From: Agrobacterium genomosp. 13 str. CFBP 6927
GTDB taxonomy: Bacteria; Pseudomonadota; Alphaproteobacteria; Rhizobiales; Rhizobiaceae
DNA: 64,000 nucleotides
Assembly: GCA_900012615.1 (NCBI GenBank)
Contig: LT009757.1
Span: 1,829,851 to 1,893,850, forward strand
Direction: 5' to 3'
A program made the translations under genes and the position numbers. Numbering within the stretch: the first letter of the stretch is position 1; each line of letters opens with the position of its first letter. This document shows, piece after piece, positions 24,583 through 32,931 of the stretch. The notes under the pieces were generated by a model, which was given only the letters and a program-made list of their open reading frames with translations, searched no databases and had not been told where the DNA came from.

Positions 24583-27450
24583 TCAGGCCAGTGTCGTCAG
24601 CACCCGGCTCGAAGCGCCTGCCTCGGCGAAACGGCTGAAGACGCCGCTGGTGGTGCTGCGCAGCCGGTCGACATCCTCGGGGCCGTAGCGGTCGGAGCGG
24701 TAGCTCATCAGCACGCGGATGGAGCGTTCGCCGCCAATCATCTCTTCCATCACCTCGAATTGCAGCCCCAGCATGGATTCGTGTTTGTCGGGATCGATCT
24801 GCCTGAACTCGACGGGTTTGCCGTCCGGTCCGGAAAGCGTGCCGTTCAGCTTGTTCTTGGCGTGGATCTGGATGAACACCTCGAACAGATGGTCGCGGCC
24901 CGGCGTCATGCCGAGTGCCTCTTCGACCAGATCGATCGGGATTTCGCTGTGTTCCAGTGAACCGTTGACCGTGTTCTTCACCGATGAAATCAGCTCGCCG
25001 ACCGTCATCTCCTCGCGGAAACGCACACGATGGGCGACGACCGTGGTGAAATAACCGATCGTATCGAAATAGCCGCTATCGGTACGGCCGGATGCCGACG
25101 TACCGACCACCAGATCGCTCAGCCCGCCCAGATGCCGCAGTGACGCGGCGATGGCGGCATAAACGACGTTGAACAGGGAGGCGCTGTTCTGCTTGGCGAT
25201 GGCGTAAAGCCCGTCGCTGACGTGTTTCTCCAGCTTGAACTCGATCCAGCCGCCTGCCGGCGCCTCGTCATGCGAAGCTTCTGCAGGCGTGCTATCCTGC
25301 CCGAGCAGCACAAGGCCCTTGGGTGCATCCCGCAGCATATCGGTCCAATAGGCAAGATGGTCTGCATTGACGCCCGATGCCACCTGTTTTCTGGCGAATT
25401 CATGGAAGGGTGCCGGCTTGCCCGCAAAGACAGGGGCCCTGCCCGCCGCCCTTGCCCTATAGGCTTCCGTCAGCTCGTCCATCATCAGGTTCACCGACCA
25501 TTCGTCCAGGACGATATGATGGAAGAGGAAGGAGAGCACCTGGCCGCCGGTTTGCGGATTGCGCAGGAAACGCAGCCGCATCGGCAATTCGCGGGAAAGA
25601 TCGAACCGCCAGGAAGCCTCCGCGTGCCGGTCCACACCTTCGCTTTCTTCGCTGGTCCAGAACCATTTGTAGCCAGGCAGGTCGTGCATGGGCACGATCT
25701 TCTGCAGCACCGTGTCGTTCTCGACGTAGAAATGGGTCCGCAGACCGGGATGGCGCTCGATAATATCGAGGAACGCGCATTCGAAGGCGCTCTCATCGAC
25801 AGGGTCGAGGAAGTCGAGGGCGAAGGGTATGTTGAATATCTCGCCGAAACCGAAAGCGGCATAGGCTTTCCAGAGCGACATCTGCGCCAGCGAAAGCGGT
25901 GCCGTGAACGAACCCGTCTCCGTGGACTCCAACTGTGCAGGCGCTGCGGTTTCGAGACGCGTCGCCTGTTTTGCAAGCGATGCGGCGGTCGGATAGCTGA
26001 ACAGGTCGTTGAACCGCACCTCGATGCCGTGATTGCTGAGAAGGCGTCCGATGATGCGGGTGGCGATCAGCGAATGGCCGCCAAAGTCGAAGAAATCGTC
26101 ATCCGGCCCCATGTCCGGAGATACAAGCGCCTCGCGGAATTCGGCAAGGATCGTTGCGGCAATCTCGTCGTCGTTCGAGTAAGAGGCGGCGGGCAGGGAT
26201 GCCGTCGCCGCCAGTCCTGCGGAAGGGATCGAATGCGTGATGTCGGAAAAATCCGCACCGCCTTCGAGATGGGTGACGAAGCGTTCCAGCAGGAATGCCG
26301 TCGCATGCGGCGAGGTCTCCTTGCCACCCGTCAGCTCCAGACGGATATGGCCGTCAACGGTGCTGCCTCCGGCAAGCGTCAGGCCGAGGCCGGACTGGAG
26401 CGAGGGGAGCGGCAGGCGCTCGAATCGGAGGCGCTCGACGGATGAGGTTTCAGCTGACGTTGCCAGCGCCTGCAAGGTGAAGGTGGCCGCTTCGTCGTTG
26501 TGTTTGCTGCTGTTTCCGATTTGCCGTTGCAGGCCCGCCAGCACGGCCTTTTCGGCCTCCGGTAGCGACTGGCCACGCGGGATCGACACGCGGGCGACCG
26601 CATCCGCAGGAAGCGGCAAGCCGGTCTCGCCGCCCGATTGCAACGGCAGGCGCAGGGTAACCGTATCAAGGTTGCCGTTGGTTGCGATAAAATGTGCGAA
26701 ACGGGCGCCTGCGCGTGCCAGAAGCGCTTCGGTCGTGGTTGAGCCGGCGAGGTCAAGCAGGGTGGCCGGGAGATCGACGCCGTGGCTATGGCTCGCTGGT
26801 TTCGCCCCGCTGTCCCGTAAAGAGATCACATGCGTGCCGGAGGCCGACCCCTGCAACCAGGGTAGCGGAAGGGGATTGACGATGCCGGTTTCGGCGATGC
26901 GCGGTAAAAGCGGCTTTGGTGCCTCGCCGGCATAGGCGGCGGCAATAGCTTCCAGAAGTGTCTGCGATGACAGGGTTTCGCCAAGCAGGCCATGCACCAG
27001 AAGCGCCAGCAGCACCTCTCCTTCGCTCAAAAGCACGATCGCCTGAAACGGCGGATCGATTTCCGCGTCATAGGGGCTTGCCTGAAGGTCGTGCAGCAGG
27101 GCTATCGCCTCGTCTGTCGAAGGCGCCTGAAACAGCTGCACGAGAGAGGCCGATGGCGCTTCGACACTCTTGGCAAGGGTGCCGTCTTCCCCGAAGGAAA
27201 ACCGCACGCGAAGTTCGGGCCATGCAGCGCAAACCGTCTCCAGGGCCGATGTGAGGCGCAGGAGGTCGCTCTCGCCGCCGATGCGGTAGGTGAGAATATG
27301 CCGGAAGACCTGATCGGGGTCCTGAAATTGCGAGAACCAGACCCGCTCCTCATATTGGCTTGGCTGCGATCCGCCCCGCGGGGACGTGTCCGCACCATCG
27401 AAGGTTTCTTCGATGCGACGCGCAAGCATGCGCGAATTGTCTGCTGCCAT
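24583..27450 (-). CDS. NRPS, C-PCP-C (C-terminal half of VibF)
   Basis: 955-aa synthetase without an adenylation domain. C1 (about 20-430) has lost its active site: the HHxxxDG motif reads HGLLGET at 153-159. A carrier domain follows with FGGHSL, phosphopantetheine Ser460. C2 (about 505-940) keeps HHIVLDE (644-650). This is exactly the C1-PCP-C2 tail of VibF, made as a separate protein. It should receive the amino acid activated by the Cy-Cy-A protein on its PCP and pass dihydroxyphenyl-oxazoline to the polyamine through C2. ATG 27450 follows AAGGAGAGG; the longer reading from 27510 lacks this. Confidence 0.9.
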   Translation of the reverse strand: MAADNSRMLARRIEETFDGADTSPRGGSQPSQYEERVWFSQFQDPDQVFRHILTYRIGGESDLLRLTSALETVCAAWPELRVRFSFGEDGTLAKSVEAPSASLVQLFQAPSTDEAIALLHDLQASPYDAEIDPPFQAIVLLSEGEVLLALLVHGLLGETLSSQTLLEAIAAAYAGEAPKPLLPRIAETGIVNPLPLPWLQGSASGTHVISLRDSGAKPASHSHGVDLPATLLDLAGSTTTEALLARAGARFAHFIATNGNLDTVTLRLPLQSGGETGLPLPADAVARVSIPRGQSLPEAEKAVLAGLQRQIGNSSKHNDEAATFTLQALATSAETSSVERLRFERLPLPSLQSGLGLTLAGGSTVDGHIRLELTGGKETSPHATAFLLERFVTHLEGGADFSDITHSIPSAGLAATASLPAASYSNDDEIAATILAEFREALVSPDMGPDDDFFDFGGHSLIATRIIGRLLSNHGIEVRFNDLFSYPTAASLAKQATRLETAAPAQLESTETGSFTAPLSLAQMSLWKAYAAFGFGEIFNIPFALDFLDPVDESAFECAFLDIIERHPGLRTHFYVENDTVLQKIVPMHDLPGYKWFWTSEESEGVDRHAEASWRFDLSRELPMRLRFLRNPQTGGQVLSFLFHHIVLDEWSVNLMMDELTEAYRARAAGRAPVFAGKPAPFHEFARKQVASGVNADHLAYWTDMLRDAPKGLVLLGQDSTPAEASHDEAPAGGWIEFKLEKHVSDGLYAIAKQNSASLFNVVYAAIAASLRHLGGLSDLVVGTSASGRTDSGYFDTIGYFTTVVAHRVRFREEMTVGELISSVKNTVNGSLEHSEIPIDLVEEALGMTPGRDHLFEVFIQIHAKNKLNGTLSGPDGKPVEFRQIDPDKHESMLGLQFEVMEEMIGGERSIRVLMSYRSDRYGPEDVDRLRSTTSGVFSRFAEAGASSRVLTTLA

Positions 27451-27528
27451 GGTCCTCTCCTTGGAAGTGCCTGGGGGACATGTCCGGGGGCGTCGCGCCC
27501 GCTGCGGCAAGTCCCGTCTTTGTTGGGA

Positions 27529-27762
27529 TCAATGTTCCGCGCGCGACCGTTCGATCAGCGCCTGCCAGGCGGCAAGCGTCGGCTGGCGGGCGAGATCATC
27601 ATAGTCAAGGCGCGTGCCGGCGAGTTGCGAAAGCGGCGGGATCAGGCGCATGAGGGCAAGCGAATGAAGCCCGCAGCCGAACAGGTTGGCATTCGGCCCG
27701 ATATCCCCTACCTCATCGTCGAGAACCTTGGCGAGATGAGCCTTGAGTTCCGTCGTCATCAT
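27529..27762 (-). CDS. Stand-alone aryl carrier protein
   Basis: 77-aa acyl carrier fold with attachment site Ser34 in GCGLHSLALMRL. Its C-terminal half resembles the aryl carrier domain of the local EntB: both share a LARxPTLxAWxALI block. It is therefore better read as an extra dihydroxybenzoyl carrier than as an amino-acid PCP. GGAGG precedes the two possible ATG starts (27762, 27759). It lies between the siderophore-interacting protein gene (36 bases) and the C-PCP-C gene (78 bases). It is not an MbtH protein: the conserved MbtH Trp/Pro pattern is absent. Confidence 0.85.
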   Translation of the reverse strand: MMTTELKAHLAKVLDDEVGDIGPNANLFGCGLHSLALMRLIPPLSQLAGTRLDYDDLARQPTLAAWQALIERSRAEH

Positions 27763-27798
27763 TTTCGCCTCCAGCCTCGCCCCGCCGCGATTACCGGC

Positions 27799-28638
27799 TC
27801 ACTCATCGAAGTGATCGTGAACGCCGCTTGCGCCGCGCCGCCAGTAGCCGGAAGCGCGGGTCCACTTGGGATTTGCACCGAATTCGCCGACCAGAAGGGT
27901 GCGCAGGTCTTTGGCCGTCTTCGATTCGCAGGCGACCCAGCTAAAGAAATCGCCCTCCGGCAGGTCGAGTTCGCGCAGGGCTTGCGTCAGGGCATCGTGA
28001 TCGGCCCCGCCTGCACCCTTCTGCGTTACCCAGATGATCGAAGCGTCGGCTTTCGTGGCGAGTTCCAGGCGATCAGCGTCCGTCTCGACCTCGATCAGAG
28101 CGACGACGCGGGTGCCCTCAGGCATCTCTTCCAGTCGGCGCGCAAGGGCGGGAAGGCCGGTATCGTCGGCAATCAGCAGATGCCAGTCGAAGGTGAAGGG
28201 AATGGTGAACGAGCCGCGCGGGCCTGCGATCCACGCCTTATCACCCACCTTGGCGGATTTTGCCCAGTTGCTGGCAGGGCCGTCATGATGCGTGGCGAAA
28301 TCGATGGCGATTTCACCCTTTTCCGCATCGAAGCTGCGCGGCGTGTAGTCGCGCGCCAGCGGGCGGGGTGCACCTTCGGGAAATTCAAGACCGTTCGGGC
28401 CGATCACCGGCAGATTGGTCTCGGTTTCACCGGGGAGGGGGAAGAACATCTTGACGTGATCGTCAAAGCCAAGGCTGGCAAAGCCCTCCAGTTCCGGCCC
28501 CGTCAAAACGATGCGCACCATGGACCGGCTGAGTTTTTCCACGCGGCTAACATCGAGGCAACGCAGCTTGACGGCGTGGCGATGGCGTTTGGGGGTGCGG
28601 TCGGGAATGGAGGGGTCTATGGATTCTGGCATGGTCAT
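27799..28638 (-). CDS. Siderophore-interacting protein (ViuB-type flavin ferric reductase)
   Basis: 279-aa cytoplasmic FAD/NAD(P)H reductase that releases iron from imported ferric siderophore. The flavin site RDYTPRSFD is at about 96-104, and the family C-terminal ASGYWRRG near residue 263. Vibriobactin loci carry the related ViuB. It is the first gene of a leftward unit with the aryl carrier and C-PCP-C genes. The 230-bp region upstream holds a GC-rich hairpin (28824-28846) and no exact TGA-N9-TCA box, so it may depend on read-through from the importer operon. Confidence 0.93.
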   Translation of the reverse strand: MTMPESIDPSIPDRTPKRHRHAVKLRCLDVSRVEKLSRSMVRIVLTGPELEGFASLGFDDHVKMFFPLPGETETNLPVIGPNGLEFPEGAPRPLARDYTPRSFDAEKGEIAIDFATHHDGPASNWAKSAKVGDKAWIAGPRGSFTIPFTFDWHLLIADDTGLPALARRLEEMPEGTRVVALIEVETDADRLELATKADASIIWVTQKGAGGADHDALTQALRELDLPEGDFFSWVACESKTAKDLRTLLVGEFGANPKWTRASGYWRRGASGVHDHFDE

Positions 28639-28823
28639 GCTGTTGTCTTTCCTGGGATATCGCCGATGGGGTCGGCGGTCTCGCTGTCCCGGATCGGCTT
28701 GCCGGACAATCGCGCATCGGAATTTTCCGGCGGGCGATCCGGTGGTGTTGCGTCAGATGCGCGGACCATAACAGGCGGTTCCGGAGCTCGCAATATAACT
28801 TTCTTCAAAAACTCAAGTTTATG

Positions 28824-28846
28824 CCCGGCGCATGGTTGGCGCCGGG
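28824..28846 (-). other. Hairpin between importer operon and siderophore-interacting protein gene
   Basis: 8-bp perfect stem CCCGGCGC/GCGCCGGG with a 7-base loop, just after the binding-protein stop on the minus strand. A T5 run occurs only about 13 bases later, so this is a possible partial terminator that would lower, not block, transcription into the next genes. Confidence 0.45.
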
Positions 28847-28868
28847 TATCTGCGTTGGGGAAGAGCGA

Positions 28869-29822
28869 TCAGCGATGGCCCGCCCAGCCTTCCACCGCGT
28901 CCAGCGTGTGGAGCGCGCTGGGGATGGATGGGGTCGTGACCCTGGTGGAATCGAGGAAGACGATCCTGCCCTCGCGTGCCGGTTTGACGAAGCGCTCCCA
29001 GCCCGGAATGATCTTTTCAAGTGCGGCGCGCGTTCCCGCTTCGCCACGGGCGGGGCTGTTATAGCTGTTCATCACCACCAGGAGATCCGGGTTGAGCTTG
29101 CCGAAAGCATCGGCGCTGAGCGGCATTGTCAGGGTCGAACCGAGCCCGCCCGACGAGGTGGCGTTGTCGATTTTCAACCGCGCGTAACCCAGATCCTCCA
29201 GCGCCTGCACCGCACCAGACATGTCGCCTACCGCATTGATTTGGTCGGTCAGCAGGATGGCGAGATAGGTCTTGGCCCTTGCGTCTTCCCCGAGCGTTTT
29301 TTTGACAGCGGCAAGTTTTTCGTCGTAGATTTTGCGGCGCTCTGCGAAGGCGTCGCTTCTGCCCGCCAGACGCGAAAGATCTTCCTCGACACTGAAGCCG
29401 TAGGTGTGGCCGGTGCTTACCTTTTGCAGATAGACGGGCGCCACGGTGGAAAGTTGCTCGGCCTTGCCGCTATCCATTTCTGTCGCGACGATCAGATCGG
29501 GTTGCAGCGCCCGCAGTTTTTCGAGGTCGATCTGGCCGACTGCGCCGAAACCTTTCGGTTTCGTGCGGCCTTCACCGAGAACAGTGTCGATGAAATCGAC
29601 GGCGGTGGCAAATTTGCCGTCGCTGTTACGGCCATAGGCGCCGACCACATTGGCGCCGAGATCCATCAGCGGCACGCCCAGAAGCGGCTCGTGCATGACG
29701 ACGATGCGCTGCGGCTGTTCCGGAACGGAGACCGTGCGGCCGGCGGCATCGGTGACGGTTCGCTCAGCGGCAAGGCTGCTTCCGGCGGTCAGAAGTGCTG
29801 CAACGAGGATGGCAAATCGCAT
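28869..29822 (-). CDS. Periplasmic ferric-siderophore-binding protein (FecB/FepB/ViuP family)
   Basis: 317 aa with a signal peptide (MRFAILVAALLTAGSSLAA, cut near residue 19). The class III binding-protein fold is indicated by RIVVMHEPLLGVPLMDLGANVVGAYG, DLEKLRALQPDLIVA and LNPDLLVVM. It captures the ferric catechol siderophore in the periplasm and hands it to the permease pair. I start at ATG 29822 because the signal peptide begins there and AAAGGGA precedes it; a TTG six codons earlier is in frame. It is last of the four importer genes. Confidence 0.92.
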   Translation of the reverse strand: MRFAILVAALLTAGSSLAAERTVTDAAGRTVSVPEQPQRIVVMHEPLLGVPLMDLGANVVGAYGRNSDGKFATAVDFIDTVLGEGRTKPKGFGAVGQIDLEKLRALQPDLIVATEMDSGKAEQLSTVAPVYLQKVSTGHTYGFSVEEDLSRLAGRSDAFAERRKIYDEKLAAVKKTLGEDARAKTYLAILLTDQINAVGDMSGAVQALEDLGYARLKIDNATSSGGLGSTLTMPLSADAFGKLNPDLLVVMNSYNSPARGEAGTRAALEKIIPGWERFVKPAREGRIVFLDSTRVTTPSIPSALHTLDAVEGWAGHR

Positions 29823-29845
29823 GGCATTCCCTTTGTTCAATATAT

Positions 29846-30910
29846 TCAGTGGCGGTTGGTTCTGCGCAGCGCCTGCAGGCGCAGCGTGAGGATGAAAAGC
29901 GGCACGCCGATCAGCGTCAGTGCAAGCCCGATCGGCATCGGCGTGTCGGCCACCAAACCGCGCGAGAGCGTATCGGCGGTCACGACCAGAATGCCGCCGG
30001 TGAGCCCCGACAGGAAAAGCCTTGCGCGGCCGACGGCGGGCGAAACGAAGGTGGCGAGATGCGGGGCGATGACGCCGAGAAAGGTCAGGGGGCCGACTGC
30101 CGTGACGGAAGCGGCACTGAGGATGACCGCGAAAACGATGACGAGCGGGCGCGAGCGTTTGACCGTTTCGCCGAGCGCCATGGCCATCTCATTGCCGAGA
30201 TCGAACACTGCGAGCGCCCGGCCGATGAGGAAAATGCCGGCAAGGCTCGCCGTGAAAAGTGGCGCGAAAACGAGAATGGTCGACCAGCTCGCCTGAAACA
30301 GCGAACCCGCCATCCAGTCCGCCAGCGACAGCGAGGTTTCCGTCGGCGTGTAGAGCAAAAGCACGGAGGAAACGGAGGAAAGGGCGGATTCGATTGCGAT
30401 GCCCATCAACAGGATCGCAAGCCCGCTGGAACGTTCGCGCCCGACAAGCGCGATCAGCAGGAAGGCCACGGCCAGGCCACCGCCGACGGCCGCAAGCGCC
30501 ACCAGGGTCTTGGGCGCGGCCGGCACCAGCACCAGAAGCAGCATGATGGTGGTCATCGATCCCTGGCTGAGACCGAACAGGCCGGGATCGGCGAGTGGAT
30601 TGCGGGCGACGGATTGCAGCATGGCGCCTGCCAGCGCAACACTCCAGCCGGCCATGAAACCGAGCAGGATGCGCGGCAGTCGCACCGTCCACAGCGCATA
30701 GGCCTGATCGTCGCTCAGATGCCCGCCGGCAAGGCCGCGCAGGAGTTCGATGAGACCTGTCTCGGTATTGCCGAGGCTGGCGGAAATGGCGGCGAGCGAA
30801 AGCGCCAGCAGGATCAGCGCAAAGCCGGCCTTCAGATTGCCGATGCCAAGCTGCAGGCCGCCCGGCAGCCGAAGGACCGCTTTGCCATCGGTGGCGAATT
30901 GCTTCCTCAT
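29846..30910 (-). CDS. Ferric-siderophore ABC permease (FecD/FepG/ViuG type)
   Basis: 354-aa FecCD permease with about nine to ten membrane segments. Family patterns are WTVRLPRILLGFMAGWSVALAGA, ARNPLADPGLFGLSQG and, near the C-terminus, GPLTFLGVIAPHLA. It pairs with the permease encoded just upstream, whose stop overlaps this start by four bases. It ends 23 bases before the binding-protein gene. Confidence 0.94.
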   Translation of the reverse strand: MRKQFATDGKAVLRLPGGLQLGIGNLKAGFALILLALSLAAISASLGNTETGLIELLRGLAGGHLSDDQAYALWTVRLPRILLGFMAGWSVALAGAMLQSVARNPLADPGLFGLSQGSMTTIMLLLVLVPAAPKTLVALAAVGGGLAVAFLLIALVGRERSSGLAILLMGIAIESALSSVSSVLLLYTPTETSLSLADWMAGSLFQASWSTILVFAPLFTASLAGIFLIGRALAVFDLGNEMAMALGETVKRSRPLVIVFAVILSAASVTAVGPLTFLGVIAPHLATFVSPAVGRARLFLSGLTGGILVVTADTLSRGLVADTPMPIGLALTLIGVPLFILTLRLQALRRTNRH

Positions 30911-31920
30911 GACAGCCCCCGCGCCGAAGGCGAAAGATAAAAGCGCTTAACGATGACGATGAAGACAAGGCCGCCGAGCAGGTCCATGAACAGCCCGGTA
31001 TTGACCACATAGGGCCTGAACAGGGTCTGCGCGCCAAGGTCGGCCAATATGCAGAGACTTGCACCGACAAGGGCGGAAGCCGGCAAAGCGAGCCTGAAGT
31101 CCACCCCGACCAGCGGCCGGACCATATGCGGCACGATGAGGCCGACAAAGCCGATCGGACCGCAAATGGCAACGGCCGAGCCGGAGGCCAGCATGGTGGC
31201 GAAAAGTGCGACCCGCGAAATGCGCGTGACGTTGACGCCGGCGGAGGCGGCTTTTTCCGTACCCAGCAGAACAAGCGTCAGCGGACGGGCGACCGACCAG
31301 AGCATTGCCAGTGCAATGGCGCCGATCCACCAGAAATCGGTGAGGCGCTCGGCATAGACATGGTTGATGTTGCCGCCGACCCAGCTCAGGAATTCGGCTC
31401 GCCGTGTGGGGTTTGACAGAAGCAGGGCGTTGGTCATGCCGATCAGCAGCATCGAGACAAGCGCGCCGGAAAGGATGAGCGACAGGCCGCGCGGATCATT
31501 TGCCCGTCCGGCCAGCCGGGCGACAAGGAAGCAGGCGCCAAAGCCGAAACCGGCACCGAAAAGCGCGACAAGCCCCTGCACCTCGGAAGGGAAATCGAAC
31601 ACGAGCGCGCCGGAGACCACAAAAAGCGTCGCACCTGCATTCAGGCCCAGGGTGGAGGGCGAGGCGAGGGGATTGCGGGCAAGACCCTGCAGCACACAGC
31701 CGCTGACGGCGGTGGTGGCACCGACATAGATCGCAATCAGCAAGCGCGGGATCTGTTGATAGAGGAGAACCGACTGTTCATAGGTTTCGGCTTCGCCACG
31801 CAGAAGTGTCGCCACGATTTCGGCAAGTGGCATGTCGGCAGCCATCAGCACGAGGTTGATGACGAGAATAATGACTAGCAGCAGGGCCGCGGCGAAGATC
31901 AGCGTTATTTTCGACGTCAT
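30907..31920 (-). CDS. Ferric-siderophore ABC permease (FecC/FepD/ViuD type)
   Basis: 337-aa FecCD permease. Patterns include IPRLLIAIYVGATTAVSGCVLQGLARNPLASPSTLGLNAGA and CGPIGFVGLIVPHMVRPLVG, with about nine to ten hydrophobic helices. It overlaps both neighbouring genes by four bases, so the ATPase and two permeases are tightly coupled. Together they form the inner-membrane channel for the siderophore made by the adjacent NRPS genes. Confidence 0.94.
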   Translation of the reverse strand: MTSKITLIFAAALLLVIILVINLVLMAADMPLAEIVATLLRGEAETYEQSVLLYQQIPRLLIAIYVGATTAVSGCVLQGLARNPLASPSTLGLNAGATLFVVSGALVFDFPSEVQGLVALFGAGFGFGACFLVARLAGRANDPRGLSLILSGALVSMLLIGMTNALLLSNPTRRAEFLSWVGGNINHVYAERLTDFWWIGAIALAMLWSVARPLTLVLLGTEKAASAGVNVTRISRVALFATMLASGSAVAICGPIGFVGLIVPHMVRPLVGVDFRLALPASALVGASLCILADLGAQTLFRPYVVNTGLFMDLLGGLVFIVIVKRFYLSPSARGLS

Positions 31921-32708
31921 GCCGGAATGGCCTGTTCCTGCCGCTCGACGCGGGGCACGCAGATGAGCCGCCCCTGCCGGGAAAATATGTCGGCCTCGAG
32001 ATCGAAGACCTCCGCGACATTTTCGGGCGTGACCGTTTTTTCAACCGGTCCGGATGCCAGAACCCGCCCTGCCTTCAGCATGATGACGTCGTCGGCGAAA
32101 GTGGAGGAGAGGTTGAGATCGTGCAGCACGACGATGACCGTCTTGCCGTGCCTGTCCGTCAGCTCGCGCACGAGGCCGAGAACGGCATATTGATATTTCA
32201 TGTCGAGGTGGTTGACCGGCTCGTCCATCAGGATCACTTCCGTGTCCTGCGCCAGCACCATGGCGATGAAGGCGCGCTGACGCTGGCCGCCGGACAGCGT
32301 GTTGACCTGTGCTCTTGCCTTGTCTTCCAGCCCGACGATCCTCAGCGCCTCCGCAAAAAGTGCACGGTCGCGCTCTGATGGACCGCCGCCAAGCCCGTAA
32401 CGCGCATAACCCGCAAGCTCGATCAATTCACCAAGCGTCATATAGTCGGGGCAATGGCATTCCTGCGGCAGATAGGCGATGCGGCGGGCCAGTTCGCGAC
32501 GCCCGATCTCGCCGATCAAACGCCCGCCAAGGCTTATCTCACCGGCAGACAAAGGCACGAAACCCATGATGGTTTTCAACAGCGTCGACTTGCCGCAACC
32601 ATTGGGACCGACCAGCGCGGTCACGCGGCCGGCCTGAAAGCGGGTGGACAGTCCCTGCAAGACGGGGATGGGGCCGTAGCTGGCGTGAAGGTCCGTGGCG
32701 TCAAGCAC
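31917..32708 (-). CDS. Ferric-siderophore ABC ATP-binding protein (FecE/FepC/ViuC type)
   Basis: 263-aa ATPase with Walker A GPNGCGKST near residue 36, signature [13 protein letters not shown], Walker B VILMDEPVNHLD and H-loop LHDLN. It powers ferric-siderophore import and is first in its operon. The longest reading starts at TTG 32717, but the AGGAG site abuts that codon with no spacing. GTG 32708, 9 bases after AGGAG, is the more likely start. About 220 bp separate it from the divergent monooxygenase gene. Confidence 0.93.
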   Translation of the reverse strand: MLDATDLHASYGPIPVLQGLSTRFQAGRVTALVGPNGCGKSTLLKTIMGFVPLSAGEISLGGRLIGEIGRRELARRIAYLPQECHCPDYMTLGELIELAGYARYGLGGGPSERDRALFAEALRIVGLEDKARAQVNTLSGGQRQRAFIAMVLAQDTEVILMDEPVNHLDMKYQYAVLGLVRELTDRHGKTVIVVLHDLNLSSTFADDVIMLKAGRVLASGPVEKTVTPENVAEVFDLEADIFSRQGRLICVPRVERQEQAIPA

Positions 32709-32772
32709 CGGATACAACTCCTGTTATTCATGGATCCATGCGTCGAGACGCCGCAAGGAAAGTATAAGGTAT

Positions 32773-32787
32773 TGAATTTAAACATCG
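32773..32787 (-). promoter_or_regulatory. Near-match iron box upstream of the siderophore importer operon
   Basis: On the minus strand CGATGTTTAAATTCA matches TGA-N9-TCA at five of six fixed bases and is roughly palindromic. It lies about 65 bases before the importer ATPase start, inside an AT-rich stretch. One mismatch makes this a weak call; no exact box occurs in the interval. Confidence 0.3.
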
Positions 32788-32931
32788 AACGAGCGGAAAT
32801 GGGATTTCCTTCCGGCAAGGACGACGGTGCGGTCTTGAAGCGACACTAAACTATAGTAAAACTCTCCACAAATCGAAATTTGCCGATTCAGGGTGTGGAT
32901 TTCTTTCGGATTATTTCAGTCGAGGTGAATT

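Noticed and set aside
27529-27762. Reading of the 77-aa protein as an MbtH-like NRPS helper
   Set aside because: It has a carrier-protein attachment serine (GLHSL) and no MbtH motif, so it is a carrier protein.
26992-29064. 690-codon open frame on the plus strand
   Set aside because: Runs antisense across four genes (C-PCP-C, aryl carrier, reductase, binding protein), each supported by motifs.
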